Shown: positions 1 to 9,428, counted from the first letter of the stretch. The stretch is DNA of 64,000 nt from Mycobacterium sherrisii (GCF_002102355.1 NZ_LQPT01000093.1:62001-126000); one strand, 5' to 3'. The notes: generated by a model from the sequence alone, not told the origin. Numbers and translations: made by a program.

Positions 1-947
1 TCCTCGACGCCGTCAAACCGGGTGTGCAGAAGACCGAATACGACCTCGGCGCGCGGCGCTATCACGCCACCGGCGAGCTGCTGCCGGAGTCGGCGCTGGC
101 CGAACTGCGTGAGCACGACGCGATTCTGCTCGGCGCGATCGGTGACCCCTCGGTGCCCAGCGGCGTGCTGGAGCGAGGACTGTTGCTGCGACTGCGCTTT
201 GAGCTCGATCACCACGTCAACCTGCGCCCGGCCCGGCTCTACAAGGGCGTGAACAGTCCGCTCGCGGGAAACCCCGACATCGATTTCGTGGTGGTGCGCG
301 AGGGCACCGAAGGGCCGTACACGGGTAACGGCGGGGCGATCCGGGCGGGCACCGCGCACGAGGTGGCGACCGAGGTCAGCGTCAACACCGCGTACGGGGT
401 GCGCCGCGTGGTCAAGGACGCGTTCGAGCGAGCCCAACGGCGGCGCAAGCATGTGACGTTGGTGCACAAGAACAACGTGCTGGCGTTCGCCGGGAAACTG
501 TGGTCGCGCGTCTTCGCCGAGGTGGCGGCCGAGTATCCCGATGTCGAGGTGGCCTATCAGCACGTCGACGCCGCCACCATTTTTTTGGTGACCGACCCGG
601 GGCGTTTCGACGTGATCGTCACCGACAACCTGTTCGGTGACATCATCACCGACCTGGCCGCCGCGGTGTCCGGCGGAATCGGGTTGGCCGCCAGCGGAAA
701 CATCGATGCCACCCGAACCAATCCGTCGATGTTCGAGCCGGTGCACGGCAGCGCGCCCGACATCGCGGGCAAGGGCGTCGCCGATCCCACCGCGGCGATC
801 ATTTCGGTGGGGTTGCTGCTCGCCCATCTCGGCGAGGCCGACGCGGCTAGTCGGGTGGAGCGGGCCGTCGAGAGCTACCTGGCGTCGCGGGGCGGCGAAC
901 AGCTCGCCACCAGCGAAGTCGGCGAACGGATTGCAGCCGCGCTGTAG
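1..947 (+). CDS. leuB: 3-isopropylmalate dehydrogenase, 5' truncated by the window edge
   Basis: LeuB oxidatively decarboxylates 3-isopropylmalate to 2-oxoisocaproate in leucine synthesis, using NAD+, in the cytoplasm. The open frame enters from the left edge (codons in phase from base 3), and about 22 N-terminal residues, including the start, lie outside. The visible part matches mycobacterial LeuB closely: [13 protein letters not shown] near the start, the substrate-site arginines in [10 protein letters not shown], the metal-site segment [12 protein letters not shown], and [12 protein letters not shown] near the C-terminus. The stop is TAG at 945-947. leuC and leuD lie 5.5 kb downstream, the spacing seen in M. 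tuberculosis (Rv2995c versus Rv2988c/Rv2987c). The last 101 bp are also read on the other strand as the tail of the MFS gene. Confidence 0.97.
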   Translation, partial: LDAVKPGVQKTEYDLGARRYHATGELLPESALAELREHDAILLGAIGDPSVPSGVLERGLLLRLRFELDHHVNLRPARLYKGVNSPLAGNPDIDFVVVREGTEGPYTGNGGAIRAGTAHEVATEVSVNTAYGVRRVVKDAFERAQRRRKHVTLVHKNNVLAFAGKLWSRVFAEVAAEYPDVEVAYQHVDAATIFLVTDPGRFDVIVTDNLFGDIITDLAAAVSGGIGLAASGNIDATRTNPSMFEPVHGSAPDIAGKGVADPTAAIISVGLLLAHLGEADAASRVERAVESYLASRGGEQLATSEVGERIAAAL

Positions 948-2151
948 TTTCCAAACCCGGTGGTAGCAAACGGATTGGCACCAGCGGGATCGCCAGGAGC
1001 GGGAACAGCCCGCACAACGCCCACGCCGGTGGATAACGCGCCGCGCTGATGAACGCACCGAAAAGCGGGGGACCCGCCGCCGCCATCAGCCGCTGGGTGG
1101 TGTTCTGGATGCCCAGCGCCCGCCCACTCCAGAACGGGCCGGCGAACTCGGTGATCGCGGTTGCCTCCAAACCGTTGTCGAGCACCGCGATCACCGAGAC
1201 CAGGATCATCAGCGGTACTTCGTAGCGGGAAGTGTGGCCGTCGGCGTACGCCAGCGCAAACAGGGTGAGGGTTGCGGCGGCGGCGATCAGGGCGACCGGG
1301 CGCATCCGCGAACCGATGCGGTCCGACCATCGTCCGACCAGGATGCGGCCCAGCGCGCCAAGCAGTTGCGAGACGGTCATCGCCGCGCCGGCGGACGCGA
1401 TCGACCAGCCGTCGTTGCGAATCAGCCAGACCAACATGAACGTCACGGTCACCGTCTGCGGCATCATCAGCAGCGCCGACGCCGCGTGGATTCGCCACAG
1501 CACCCACGACCCGCGATACGGGCTGGCCAGTTCCTTGTCGGTGGCCGACTCGCGGGATTTGCGCGGCGGGTCGGTGATCCCCACCAGGCTGATCAGCGCG
1601 CCCAGCGTGCACGCGATCGCGGGAAACATCAGGCCGGCGTGCGGACTGTGCTCACCCAACTCGGGTATCACCAAGGCGCCCAAGGCAATCCCCAGCGGCT
1701 GGGCCGTTTGGCGAATCCCCATCGCGAGACCGCGTTGCTGCGGCGGGAACCAGCCCGAGACCAGCCGGCCACCGGCGGCGTTACAACCGCCCGCAGCCAT
1801 TCCGCCGAAAAACAGCAACAGGCCGATCCACACCAGGGAGTCCGTCGCGGTCGCCGCATACGCCAAGGCCGCCGTCAGCGCCGAACCGACAGTCAAAACC
1901 ACTCGCTCGCCGGCGCGATCGAGTACGTAGCCCCACGCGATGAGTGTCACGACCATGCCCCAGCTGGGCATCGACGACAACAGGCCGGCCTGTGCCAGCG
2001 AGGTCTTCCGTTCGGCTTCCAGCGCGGGGATCAGGAATGCAACTCCGTTGATGAACAGGAACGAGCTTGCCGTCACGACCAGGGCGACGATCATGATCGA
2101 CCAGCGTGTGCCGGCATTCGGTGATTGCGGCGCCGTCGGCTCCTTCGCCAT
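847..2151 (-). CDS. MFS transporter (Rv2994-like)
   Basis: A 434-residue integral membrane protein with about twelve hydrophobic segments, a major facilitator superfamily permease; the substrate is unknown. MFS signatures include the loop after helix 2 ([11 protein letters not shown]) and its counterpart in the second half ([10 protein letters not shown]). The start is the ATG at 2149-2151, which begins a short polar leader ([14 protein letters not shown]) before the first helix; upstream in-frame sequence runs through the 56-bp repeat and is not coding-like. The position between leuB and the FAH gene, on the opposite strand, matches Rv2994. The last 34 or so residues are Arg/Pro-rich and lie antisense to the 3' end of leuB, so the true C-terminus is probably an eroded extension. 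Efflux or uptake role: inference only. Confidence 0.85.
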   Translation of the reverse strand: MAKEPTAPQSPNAGTRWSIMIVALVVTASSFLFINGVAFLIPALEAERKTSLAQAGLLSSMPSWGMVVTLIAWGYVLDRAGERVVLTVGSALTAALAYAATATDSLVWIGLLLFFGGMAAGGCNAAGGRLVSGWFPPQQRGLAMGIRQTAQPLGIALGALVIPELGEHSPHAGLMFPAIACTLGALISLVGITDPPRKSRESATDKELASPYRGSWVLWRIHAASALLMMPQTVTVTFMLVWLIRNDGWSIASAGAAMTVSQLLGALGRILVGRWSDRIGSRMRPVALIAAAATLTLFALAYADGHTSRYEVPLMILVSVIAVLDNGLEATAITEFAGPFWSGRALGIQNTTQRLMAAAGPPLFGAFISAARYPPAWALCGLFPLLAIPLVPIRLLPPGLETTARLQSVRRLRWWRAVRRPATPGSSRRPAPPD

Positions 2152-2217
2152 TTGTCCATGTTTCCACAAGTTTGTTCGAACGCGGCGGATGGCAATTTGG
2201 GACGGCGCATCATGTTT

Positions 2218-2339
2218 CGACCGCCACGGGGTTGATGGTGTCGGCCCGCGTCGCCCGGCTGCTGCCGGCCTCGCGACCGCCACGGGGTTGATGGTGTCGG
2301 CCCGCGTCGCCCGGCTGCTGCCGGCCTCGCGACCGCCAC
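2218..2339. repeat. 56-bp tandem repeat, two exact copies plus 10 bp of a third
   Basis: Copy one is 2218-2273 and copy two 2274-2329, with no mismatch between them. The first 10 bases of a third copy follow at 2330-2339. The unit begins CGACCGCCACGGGGTTGATG and ends GCTGCTGCCGGCCTCG. It occupies most of the 201-bp space between the divergent MFS and FAH starts and resembles a minisatellite (MIRU/VNTR-like) locus. Copy number may vary between strains. Confidence 0.95.
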
Positions 2340-2352
2340 TAGGCTCGACGGA

Positions 2353-3153
2353 ATGCGCCTTGGTCGAATCGCCAGTCCGGACGGTGTTTCCTTTGTCAGC
2401 ATTGAGGGTCCGCTGGAGGACCCCAGCGCGATGGTTGCCCGTGAAATCGCCGAACACCCGTTCGGCACCCCGACGTTCACCGGCCGCTCGTGGCCCGTCG
2501 CCGACGTCCGCCTGTTAGCCCCGATGCTCGCCGGCAAGGTGGTCTGCATCGGCAAGAACTACGCGGATCACATCGCCGAGATGGCGAAATTCGCCACCGG
2601 GCCGGCCGCCGAGGATCCGATCATCTTCCTCAAGCCCAACACCGCCATCATCGGGCCGAACGTGCCGATTCGGTTGCCGGCCAACGCATCTCCCGTGCAC
2701 TTCGAAGGGGAGCTCGCGGTGGTCATCGGCCGCCCGTGCAAGGACGTCCCCGCGGCCCAGGCCGCCGACAACATCCTCGGCTACACCATCGCCAACGACG
2801 TGTCTGCCCGCGACCAACAAAAGGCCGACGGGCAGTGGACCCGCGCGAAGGCGCACGACACCTTTTGCCCGGTCGGCCCATGGGTCGTCACGGATGTCGA
2901 CCCGTCCGACCTCGCGCTGCGCACCGAGGTCAACGGGGAGGTCAAACAGGACAGCCGTACCTCGCTGCTGATCCACGACGTCGGCGCGATCGTGGAGTGG
3001 ATTTCGGCGGTGATGACGTTGCTGCCGGGCGACCTCATCCTCACCGGGACGCCCGCCGGGGTCGGCCCCATCGAGGACGGTGACACCGTCGCCATCACCA
3101 TCGAGGGCATCGGCACCCTGTCCAATCCCGTGGTCCGAAAAGGAAAGTCGTGA
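2353..3153 (+). CDS. Fumarylacetoacetate hydrolase-fold protein (Rv2993c-like)
   Basis: A 266-residue member of the FAH superfamily, annotated in mycobacteria as 2-hydroxyhepta-2,4-diene-1,7-dioate isomerase. Members hydrolyse, isomerise or decarboxylate oxo-acids with a divalent metal. The N-terminal cap is followed by the FAH core (CIGKNYADH near residue 65), with metal-binding acidic residues in HFEGELAVV (E118, E120) and the family motif near [14 protein letters not shown]. The start ATG at 2353 lies 14 bp after the tandem repeat. The TGA stop overlaps the GTG start of gltX (GTGA), so the two are probably translationally coupled. The actual substrate cannot be read from sequence; oxaloacetate decarboxylase or acylpyruvase activity is equally possible for this short FAHD1-like form. 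Confidence 0.88.
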   Translation: MRLGRIASPDGVSFVSIEGPLEDPSAMVAREIAEHPFGTPTFTGRSWPVADVRLLAPMLAGKVVCIGKNYADHIAEMAKFATGPAAEDPIIFLKPNTAIIGPNVPIRLPANASPVHFEGELAVVIGRPCKDVPAAQAADNILGYTIANDVSARDQQKADGQWTRAKAHDTFCPVGPWVVTDVDPSDLALRTEVNGEVKQDSRTSLLIHDVGAIVEWISAVMTLLPGDLILTGTPAGVGPIEDGDTVAITIEGIGTLSNPVVRKGKS

Positions 3154-4622
3154 CCGCTTCGAGCGGGGTCCGGGTTCGGTTTTGTCCCTCGCCGACGGGC
3201 ACGCCGCACGTCGGGATGGTCCGCACCGCGCTGTTCAACTGGGCGTACGCCCGGCACACGGGCGGCACCTTCGTCTTTCGTATCGAGGACACCGACGCCG
3301 AACGAGACAGCGAGGAAAGCTATCTGGCCCTGCTCGACGCGCTGCGCTGGCTCGGCCTGGATTGGGACGAGGGGCCCGAGATCGGCGGCCCCTATGCCCC
3401 ATACCGGCAATCGCAGCGCAGCGATATCTACCGCGACGTGGCGGACCAGCTACTCGCGGCGGGTGAGGCGTACTACGCGTTTTCCACACCCGAAGAGGTC
3501 GAGGCCCGCCACATCGCCGCCGGCCGCAATCCCAAACTGGGCTACGACAACTTCGACCGGCAACTGACCGACGCCCAGCGCGCCGCGTATCTGGCCGAGG
3601 GCCGTAAGCCGGTGGTGCGCCTGCGGATGCCCGACGAGGACCTCAGTTGGACCGATCTGGTGCGCGGCACCACCACGTTCGCGGCCGGCTCGGTGCCCGA
3701 TTTTGCGTTGACCCGCGCCAGCGGAGATCCGTTGTACACGTTGGTCAACCCGTGCGACGACGCAATGATGAAGATCACCCACGTGCTGCGTGGCGAGGAC
3801 CTGCTGCCCTCCACCCCGCGTCAGCTCGCGTTGTACCAGGCGTTGATCCGTATCGGGGTGGCCGAGCGCGTTCCGGAATTCGCCCATCTGCCAACGGTTT
3901 TGGGGGAGGGCACCAAGAAGCTGTCCAAGCGCGACCCGCAGTCCAACCTGTTCGCGCACCGCGACCGGGGCTTCATCCCCGAAGGTCTGCTGAATTACCT
4001 TGCGCTGCTGGGCTGGGCGATCGCCGACGACCACGACGTGTTCAGCCTGGACGAGATGGTGGCCGCGTTCGACGTGGTCAACGTCAACTCCAACCCGGCC
4101 CGCTTCGACCAGAAAAAGGCCGACGCCATCAACGCCGAACACATCCGGATGCTCGAGGTCGGCGATTTCGCCGCCCGGCTGCGGGACTATTTCGACGCGC
4201 ACGGGCATCGGCTGCCGCTGGACGCGACGGCGTTGGTCACCGCGGCGGAGTTGGTTCAGACGCGCATCGTCGTGCTGGCCGACGCGTGGGATCTGCTGAA
4301 GTTCCTCAACGACGACGAGTACGCGATCGACCCCAAGGCCGCAGCCAAGGAGCTGGGACCCGACGGGGCTGCCGTGTTGGAGGCCACCCTGACGGCGCTG
4401 GACGCCGTGACGGACTGGACCGCGGCCCGCATCGAGGAGTCGCTCAAAACCGCCCTGATCGACGGTCTGGGCCTCAAACCGCGCAAGGCGTTCGGCCCCA
4501 TCCGGGTCGCCGCCACCGGGACGACCATCAGCCCGCCCCTGTTCGAGTCGCTGGAGCTGCTCGGTCGCGACCGCAGCCTGGCCCGGCTGCGGGTCGCGCG
4601 TGCGCAGACCGCCGCGCCGTAG
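3150..4622 (+). CDS. gltX: Glutamyl-tRNA synthetase
   Basis: Charges tRNA-Glu with glutamate; a class I aminoacyl-tRNA synthetase of 490 residues, the same length as M. tuberculosis GltS (Rv2992c). The HIGH-type motif is SPTGTPHVG at residues 14-22 and the KMSKS-type loop is KKLSKR at about 256-261. The Rossmann core is followed by an all-helical anticodon-binding C-terminus. The start is GTG at 3150, overlapping the FAH stop. Its cognate tRNA-Glu gene lies 320 bp downstream, with tRNA-Gln between. Mycobacteria lack glutaminyl-tRNA synthetase, so this enzyme is expected to be non-discriminating and also form Glu-tRNA-Gln for GatCAB (family knowledge). Confidence 0.97.
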   Translation: MTASSGVRVRFCPSPTGTPHVGMVRTALFNWAYARHTGGTFVFRIEDTDAERDSEESYLALLDALRWLGLDWDEGPEIGGPYAPYRQSQRSDIYRDVADQLLAAGEAYYAFSTPEEVEARHIAAGRNPKLGYDNFDRQLTDAQRAAYLAEGRKPVVRLRMPDEDLSWTDLVRGTTTFAAGSVPDFALTRASGDPLYTLVNPCDDAMMKITHVLRGEDLLPSTPRQLALYQALIRIGVAERVPEFAHLPTVLGEGTKKLSKRDPQSNLFAHRDRGFIPEGLLNYLALLGWAIADDHDVFSLDEMVAAFDVVNVNSNPARFDQKKADAINAEHIRMLEVGDFAARLRDYFDAHGHRLPLDATALVTAAELVQTRIVVLADAWDLLKFLNDDEYAIDPKAAAKELGPDGAAVLEATLTALDAVTDWTAARIEESLKTALIDGLGLKPRKAFGPIRVAATGTTISPPLFESLELLGRDRSLARLRVARAQTAAP

Positions 4623-4783
4623 GCCCGGCGGCCGGACAAGCCGACCGCGCATTCGGACGGACCGGTGAGTCTTTGGTAGTCTGCACTGCGGTTTGCAAAG
4701 GCCGACAACGGCTGGCAGCGGCGGCCTTTCCGGCGGGCACTGGCTCGCAGAAACCGCTCTGACCAGCAGTTTTAGGCAGCCAA

Positions 4784-4855
4784 TGGGGTATGGTGTAATT
4801 GGCAACACAGCTGATTCTGGTTCAGCCATTCTAGGTTCGAGTCCTGGTACCCCAG
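4784..4855 (+). tRNA. glnU: tRNA-Gln (anticodon CTG)
   Basis: The acceptor stem TGGGGTA pairs with TACCCCA. The anticodon stem GCTGA/TCAGC closes the loop TTCTGGT, giving anticodon CTG. The T arm reads AGGTTCGAGTCCT. Discriminator G4855 is followed by an encoded CCA at 4856-4858. The position after gltX matches glnU of M. tuberculosis. Confidence 0.96.
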
Positions 4856-4939
4856 CCAAGTCCGTCAAGCTGCGCACGGCTGCCGAGCGATTAGGTCGCC
4901 CCCGCCGGGTGAGCTATGCTGGCAGCTCGGATCGGTTCT

Positions 4940-5012
4940 GGCCCCGTCGTCTAGCGGCCTAGGACGCCGCCCTCTCACGGCGGTAGCGTGGGTTCGAATC
5001 CCATCGGGGCTA
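4940..5012 (+). tRNA. gltT: tRNA-Glu (anticodon CTC)
   Basis: The acceptor strand GGCCCCG pairs with CGGGGCT, with a G-U pair at 1-72. The anticodon stem CCGCC/GGCGG closes loop CTCTCAC, giving anticodon CTC. The T arm is GTGGGTTCGAATCCCAT, with discriminator A5012; no CCA is encoded. It is the cognate substrate of the upstream gltX product, as in M. tuberculosis (gltT). Confidence 0.95.
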
Positions 5013-5016
5013 CAAG

Positions 5017-5529
5017 TTATTGGCCGGTCCCCAGCACGGCCGGTGCGGTGGAACCGCCCACCGGCATCGCGGCCAAGCCAAGTTTGCGGTGATCCCACGA
5101 GCGTGCGCGCCGGGCGACGATGCGCACGCACACGCGCTTGTTCATCATCTGCTCGACGAACGGCTTCATCTCGTCGGTGTACGGCCCGGTGTAGCGCTCC
5201 CAGACACTGACCCCGACCCGGTGTGAGACGTCCGGGTCGTCGACGATCTCCGCGACGCCCTCGAACGAGACGCCGCGCAGCGTGTCGTAGGTGTGGCCGT
5301 CCTCGATCAGGAAGCTCACCCGCGGATCGCGGGTCAGGTTCACCGCCTTTTGCGACTTGGCTTTTGTCTCCAGCCAGATTTCGCCGTCGACAACGGCGTA
5401 CCACATGGCGGTCAGGTGCGGGTGGCCGTCGGGACCGACGGTGGCCAGCGTTCCGGTGCGGCTCTTTTCGACGAAATCAGCGATCTCCTCGTCCGACATG
5501 ACGATGCTCGCGCGTTGATTGGTTCCCAT
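5017..5529 (-). CDS. F420/flavin-binding PPOX-fold protein (Rv2991-like)
   Basis: A 170-residue single-domain split-barrel protein of the pyridoxamine-phosphate-oxidase/FDOR superfamily, close in size to Rv2991 (163 residues), a coenzyme F420-binding protein. The recognisable core is TGTLATVGPDGHPHLTAMWYAV, followed by VSFLIEDGHTYDTLRGVSFEG, the strand pattern that binds the deazaflavin or flavin. The start is the ATG at 5527-5529 (MGTNQRAS); a second in-frame Met lies 10 residues on, ahead of SDEEIADF. It stands alone, antisense to the tRNA genes and just beyond tRNA-Glu. F420 is made in this organism (fbiD is at 12.8 kb), so an F420-dependent reductase role is reasonable. Its substrate is unknown. 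Confidence 0.85.
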   Translation of the reverse strand: MGTNQRASIVMSDEEIADFVEKSRTGTLATVGPDGHPHLTAMWYAVVDGEIWLETKAKSQKAVNLTRDPRVSFLIEDGHTYDTLRGVSFEGVAEIVDDPDVSHRVGVSVWERYTGPYTDEMKPFVEQMMNKRVCVRIVARRARSWDHRKLGLAAMPVGGSTAPAVLGTGQ

Positions 5530-5627
5530 GGCGGTCAGTCTGACAGGCCGGTTGCCGTTGACTGTGCGCTGGTGGCGTTGGCTGTGCAGCCGCGGTGGGG
5601 ACACGCCGAGGCGGGCAGCCCTACCCA

Positions 5628-5706
5628 CACACCCAACGCCGCGGCTGCACACCCAACGCCGCGGCTACACACCCAAGGCCGCGACTGCACACCGGACGCC
5701 GCGGCT
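5628..5706. repeat. Degenerate 20-bp tandem array, four copies
   Basis: Four units of period 20 start at 5628, 5648, 5668 and 5688, built on CACACCCAACGCCGCGGCT. Units 3 and 4 carry substitutions (AAGGCCGCGACT; CGGACGCCGCGGCT). The array ends in the stop codon of the IclR gene. A partial inverted copy (GGCTGTGCAGCCGCGGTG) lies just upstream at about 5579-5596, so the transcript could fold. It sits between two minus-strand genes, in the leader of the Rv2991-like gene. Confidence 0.85.
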
Positions 5707-6407
5707 TAGAGCAGCCGGGTCATCGACTCGGCCGCTGCCAGCAGGTCGGCCGCCCAGCGCGCACCCGGGCGACGCCCGATCCGGTCGATGGGCCCCGACA
5801 CGGAGATGGCCGCGACGACCACACCGCGGCCGTCGCGCACCGGCGCCGAGACGCTGGCCACCCCGGGCTCGCGCTCGGCAACGCTTTGCGCCCAGCCGCG
5901 CCGGCGTACCTCGGCCAGCGTCCGTTCGGTGAACATCGCGTTGGGCAGCACCGCCTTCTGCGTGGCGGCATCACTGTGCGCCAACAAAACTTTGGCGCCC
6001 GAACCCGCCGTCATCGGCAGCCGAGCGCCGACCGGGACCGTATCGCGCAAACCCGCCGACGGTTCCAGGGCCGCCACGCAGACCCGCGAGTTGCCCTCGC
6101 GGCGGTATAACTGCACGCTCTCGCCCGTGGTCTCGCGCAGTTGGGGGAGGACCGCCGCGCCCGCAGCCAGCAACGGATCGTCAACGTGGGCCGCAAGTTC
6201 GGTCAGCGCGGGCCCGAGCTGCCAACGCCCGTCGTCATCGCGCGCAACCAGCCGATGCACCTCTAGGGCGGCGGCCAACCGGTAGGCGGTGGCCCGCGGA
6301 AATCCGGTCCGCTCGCACAGTTCGGCCAACCCGCAGGGGGATTCCGCGATCGTGTGCAGCACATCCACGGCTTTATCCAGGACGCCGATGCCGCTATGCT
6401 GTCTCAT
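5706..6407 (-). CDS. IclR-family regulator next to leuCD (Rv2989-like)
   Basis: A 233-residue transcription factor. The N-terminal winged helix-turn-helix spans about residues 5-65 (IGVLDKAVDVLHTIAESPCGLAELCERTGFPRATAYRLAAAL, read in two parts around the turn). The C-terminal IclR effector domain carries PVGARLPMTAGSGAKVLLA and ends near the family's GPIDRI motif. It is divergent from leuC with 85 bp between starts. In Streptomyces and Corynebacterium the orthologous regulators (NdgR, LtbR) sit beside leuCD and control it and amino-acid genes. A repressor or activator role for leuCD, and autoregulation, are therefore likely here. The start is the ATG at 6405-6407, which lies inside the first putative operator palindrome. 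Confidence 0.9.
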   Translation of the reverse strand: MRQHSGIGVLDKAVDVLHTIAESPCGLAELCERTGFPRATAYRLAAALEVHRLVARDDDGRWQLGPALTELAAHVDDPLLAAGAAVLPQLRETTGESVQLYRREGNSRVCVAALEPSAGLRDTVPVGARLPMTAGSGAKVLLAHSDAATQKAVLPNAMFTERTLAEVRRRGWAQSVAEREPGVASVSAPVRDGRGVVVAAISVSGPIDRIGRRPGARWAADLLAAAESMTRLL

Positions 6408-6437
6408 AAAGAGATATTAGCGTCTCGCATTCTGAGA
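6402..6437. promoter_or_regulatory. Putative IclR-type operator, two TCTC/GAGA palindromes
   Basis: Two inverted repeats sit in the leuC-iclR intergenic region: TCTC-N5-GAGA at 6402-6414 and TCTC-N7-GAGA at 6423-6437 (arms 6423-6426 and 6434-6437). They are 21 bp apart, about two helical turns, as expected for a dimer-of-dimers regulator. The first overlaps the regulator's own start codon. Assignment to the adjacent IclR protein is inference from position. Confidence 0.5.
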
Positions 6438-6492
6438 TCACAGCCCAGAGGATCGGCGAGCCGCGCACGAGGCGAATCGAGGCGAGTTCACG

Positions 6493-7953
6493 GTGGGAAG
6501 CGGAATACAGCGGCCGGACGACGGCCGGCGGCGCACCTTGGCCGAAAAGGTTTGGGAGGACCACGTTGTGGTATCCGGCGCCGCAGCCGAGGGCGCCGGT
6601 GCGCCCGACTTGATCTATATCGACCTGCATTTGGTGCACGAGGTCACCAGCCCGCAGGCGTTCGACGGTCTGCGCTTGGCCGGCCGTCGCGTGCGCCGGC
6701 CCGACCTGACGTTGGCGACCGAGGACCACAACGTGCCCACCGTCGACATCGACAAACCGATCGCCGACCCGGTATCGCGCACTCAGGTCGAGACATTGCG
6801 GACGAACTGCGCCGAATTCGGTGTGCGCCTGCATCCCATGGGCGATATCGAGCAGGGCATCGTCCATGTGGTCGGCCCGCAATTGGGACTCACCCAACCG
6901 GGAATGACGATCGTCTGTGGGGATAGTCACACCTCTACGCACGGCGCATTCGGCGCATTGGCAATGGGCATCGGCACTTCGGAGGTCGAGCATGTGCTGG
7001 CGACCCAGACTTTGCCGCTGCGGCCGTTCAAGACAATGGCGGTCAATGTAGATGGGGGGGTCGACGGAAAGTTGCCCCCCGGCGTGACGGCCAAGGACAT
7101 CATTCTCGCGCTGATCGCCAAGATCGGCACCGGCGGCGGGCAGGGCCATGTCATCGAATACCGCGGCAGCGCCATCGAATCGCTGTCCATGGAAGGCCGC
7201 ATGACGGTCTGCAATATGAGCATCGAGGCCGGCGCCCGGGCCGGGATGGTCGCACCGGATGACACCACGTTCGAATTTTTGCGCGGCCGGCCGCACGCCC
7301 CGACGGGCGCGCAATGGGATGCCGCGGTGCGGTACTGGCGACAGCTGCGCACCGACGAGGGCGCCGTCTTCGACACCGAGGTGTCCCTGGACGCCGAGTC
7401 GCTGACGCCGTTCGTCACCTGGGGAACCAATCCCGGCCAGGGCGTGCCGCTGGGGGCGACGGTGCCTGATCCCGAGTTGATGACCAACGACGCGGAACGG
7501 CAGGCGGCCGAGAAAGCGTTGGCGTATATGGACCTTCGGCCGGGCATGCCGATGCGGGAGATAGCGGTCGACACCGTGTTCGTCGGCTCCTGTACCAACG
7601 GTCGTATCGAAGATCTGCGCGTGGTCGCCGACGTGCTGCGCGGTCGCAAGGTGGCGCCGGGCGTGCGAATGCTGGTCGTCCCGGGCTCGATGCGGGTGCG
7701 CGCGCAGGCCGAAGCCGAAGGGCTGGGCGAGATTTTCACCGCCGCCGGCGCCGAATGGCGCCAGGCGGGCTGCTCGATGTGCCTGGGCATGAACCCCGAT
7801 CAGCTCGCGCCGGGCGAGCGGTGTGCCGCGACGTCCAACCGCAACTTCGAAGGGCGGCAGGGCAAAGGCGGCCGTACGCATTTGGTGTCGCCGGCTGTCG
7901 CGGCGGCAACTGCGGTCCGTGGCACCTTGTCCGCTCCGGCTGATTTGAACTGA
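6493..7953 (+). CDS. leuC: 3-isopropylmalate dehydratase large subunit
   Basis: With LeuD, isomerises 2-isopropylmalate to 3-isopropylmalate through a [4Fe-4S] cluster. It is 486 residues long, about the usual 470-480, with a slightly longer Asp/Arg-rich N-terminus before [13 protein letters not shown]. Aconitase-family signatures are [20 protein letters not shown], the cluster cysteine in GSCTNGR (C367) and the pair in CSMC (C427, C430). The GTG at 6493 is chosen because it leaves a short leader like that of M. tuberculosis LeuC and follows a purine-rich stretch. leuD follows after 20 bp, forming an operon. The IclR-type gene upstream is the probable regulator. Confidence 0.96.
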   Translation: MGSGIQRPDDGRRRTLAEKVWEDHVVVSGAAAEGAGAPDLIYIDLHLVHEVTSPQAFDGLRLAGRRVRRPDLTLATEDHNVPTVDIDKPIADPVSRTQVETLRTNCAEFGVRLHPMGDIEQGIVHVVGPQLGLTQPGMTIVCGDSHTSTHGAFGALAMGIGTSEVEHVLATQTLPLRPFKTMAVNVDGGVDGKLPPGVTAKDIILALIAKIGTGGGQGHVIEYRGSAIESLSMEGRMTVCNMSIEAGARAGMVAPDDTTFEFLRGRPHAPTGAQWDAAVRYWRQLRTDEGAVFDTEVSLDAESLTPFVTWGTNPGQGVPLGATVPDPELMTNDAERQAAEKALAYMDLRPGMPMREIAVDTVFVGSCTNGRIEDLRVVADVLRGRKVAPGVRMLVVPGSMRVRAQAEAEGLGEIFTAAGAEWRQAGCSMCLGMNPDQLAPGERCAATSNRNFEGRQGKGGRTHLVSPAVAAATAVRGTLSAPADLN

Positions 7954-7973
7954 AAACGAAATCGAGGACGAAG

Positions 7974-8570
7974 ATGGAACCCTTTCAGACCCACACCGGG
8001 ATTGGCGTCCCGCTGCGCCGCTCCAATGTCGACACCGATCAGATCATCCCCGCGGTCTACCTGAAGCGCGTCACCCGAACTGGATTCGAGGACGGCTTGT
8101 TCGCGTCGTGGCGGACGGATCCGTCATTCGTGCTCAACCTCAGTCCCTTTGACCGAGGCTCGGTTTTGGTGGCCGGGCCCGACTTCGGGACCGGATCGTC
8201 GCGCGAGCATGCGGTGTGGGCACTGATGGACTACGGATTCCGAGTGGTGATCTCGTCTCGTTTCGGTGACATTTTTCGGGGTAACGCGGGCAAGGCGGGA
8301 CTGCTGGCGGCCGAAGTCGACCAAGACGGCGTGGAACTGCTTTGGAAGCTCATCGAGCAGCACCCGGGGCTGGAAATCACTGCCAATCTTCAAGATCGAA
8401 ATATCACCGCGGGAACGACGGTGCTGCCGTTCAGGATTGACGACCATACCGCCTGGCGACTGCTCGAAGGACTCGACGATATAGCCCTTACGCTGCGGAA
8501 ACTCGACGAGATCGAGTCTTTCGAGGCGGCTCGCCCGGACTGGAGGCCACGCACTCTCCCCGCCCCGTGA
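7974..8570 (+). CDS. leuD: 3-isopropylmalate dehydratase small subunit
   Basis: The swivelling small subunit of isopropylmalate isomerase, at 198 residues identical in length to M. tuberculosis LeuD (Rv2987c). It opens with [26 protein letters not shown] and contains the substrate-recognition loop [18 protein letters not shown] ribosome-binding site (GAGGACGA) precedes the ATG by a few bases. It is co-transcribed with leuC. A perfect stem-loop starts 7 bp after the stop and presumably ends the operon. Confidence 0.97.
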   Translation: MEPFQTHTGIGVPLRRSNVDTDQIIPAVYLKRVTRTGFEDGLFASWRTDPSFVLNLSPFDRGSVLVAGPDFGTGSSREHAVWALMDYGFRVVISSRFGDIFRGNAGKAGLLAAEVDQDGVELLWKLIEQHPGLEITANLQDRNITAGTTVLPFRIDDHTAWRLLEGLDDIALTLRKLDEIESFEAARPDWRPRTLPAP

Positions 8571-8576
8571 ACCCCG

Positions 8577-8602
8577 GATCGGAGTGAGATTTCACTCCGA
8601 TC
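8577..8602 (+). terminator. Hairpin terminator after leuCD
   Basis: A perfect 11-bp stem GATCGGAGTGA/TCACTCCGATC with a 4-base GATT loop lies 7 bases after the leuD stop. There is no U-tract, the I-shaped form common in mycobacteria. The leu operon ends here and hupB begins 180 bp further on. Confidence 0.7.
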
Positions 8603-8784
8603 GCCTTAGCTAGCAAGGCTTATTTTTCGCCGGCGTCACCTTCCAAGGGCGGCAACCGGATTCCCAAATTCCCTGTCGAGTGGCCGTGAAATTGCGCGTG
8701 GCGCTTGGCAATTTGCTGGGTGAGGGTTTACCGTGTTCGCTAGTCGGTTGCCAAAAATGGAACCACTGGCTTCGGAGGGTTTGG

Positions 8785-9414
8785 ATGAACAAAGCAGAGC
8801 TCATAGATGTGCTCACACAGAAATTGGGCTCGGACCGTCGGCAGGCGACCGCCGCCGTCGAGAATGTTGTCGACACCATTGTGCGTGCGGTGCACAAGGG
8901 CGACAGCGTGACGATCACCGGGTTCGGTGTGTTTGAACAACGGCGCCGCGCAGCGCGTGTGGCCCGCAACCCGCGTACCGGTGAGACGGTGAAGGTAAAG
9001 CCGACGTCTGTCCCGGCATTCCGCCCGGGCGCCCAATTCAAAGCGGTTGTCGCTGGCGCACAGCGCCTCCCGTCGGAAGGACCGGCCGTGAAACGTGGTG
9101 TTGTAGGAGGCGCAGCCAAGAAGACTGCCGCCAAGAAGACCGCAGCCAAGAAGACTGCAGCCAAGAAGACTGCGAGCAAGGCTCCGGTGAAGAAGGCCGC
9201 GACGAAAGCTCCGGCGAAGAAGGCCGCCACCAAGGCCCCGGCCAAGAAGGCCGCGACCAAGGCCCCGGTGAAGAAGGCCGCCACCAAGGCTCCGGCGAAG
9301 AAGGCCGCGACCAAGGCGCCGGTGCGCAAGGCCGCGACCAAGGCTCCGGCCAAGAAGACCGCGGCCAAGAAGGCGCCGGCCAAGAAGACCGCTGCCAAGC
9401 GCGGTCGCAAGTAA
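8785..9414 (+). CDS. hupB: Nucleoid protein HupB (HU with Lys/Ala-rich tail)
   Basis: The mycobacterial HU protein compacts DNA and has been linked to iron storage genes and cell-wall binding in family literature. It is 209 residues long (M. tuberculosis HupB 214). Residues 1-90 form the HU fold ([17 protein letters not shown], then [18 protein letters not shown] and [11 protein letters not shown]). The rest is a histone-H1-like basic tail of AAKKT and KAPxKKAAT repeats ending RGRK. The start is the ATG at 8785, after a good GGAGG site; the longer in-frame reading from 8680 lacks coding character. It is a single gene between two hairpins. Tail length differs between species because of the internal repeats. 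Confidence 0.97.
   Translation: MNKAELIDVLTQKLGSDRRQATAAVENVVDTIVRAVHKGDSVTITGFGVFEQRRRAARVARNPRTGETVKVKPTSVPAFRPGAQFKAVVAGAQRLPSEGPAVKRGVVGGAAKKTAAKKTAAKKTAAKKTASKAPVKKAATKAPAKKAATKAPAKKAATKAPVKKAATKAPAKKAATKAPVRKAATKAPAKKTAAKKAPAKKTAAKRGRK
9178..9339 (+). repeat. Six 27-bp in-frame repeats in the hupB tail
   Basis: Six consecutive units encode the nonapeptide KAPxKKAAT (x = V, A, A, V, A; the sixth is KAPVRKAAT). They are preceded by four AAKKT pentapeptides at about 9115-9174. Synonymous differences (GCT/GCC, AAA/AAG) keep the units distinguishable, so the array is not a very recent duplication. Confidence 0.9.
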
Positions 9415-9428
9415 ACCAGTTCAGACGC

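Noticed and set aside
847-2457. 536-residue version of the MFS protein starting at 2457
   Set aside because: The extra N-terminus reads through the 56-bp repeat and into the FAH coding region on the other strand; the ATG at 2151 gives a normal MFS start.
5628-5706. 20-bp repeats considered as a CRISPR array
   Set aside because: Units are contiguous with no spacers, too short, and no cas genes are near.
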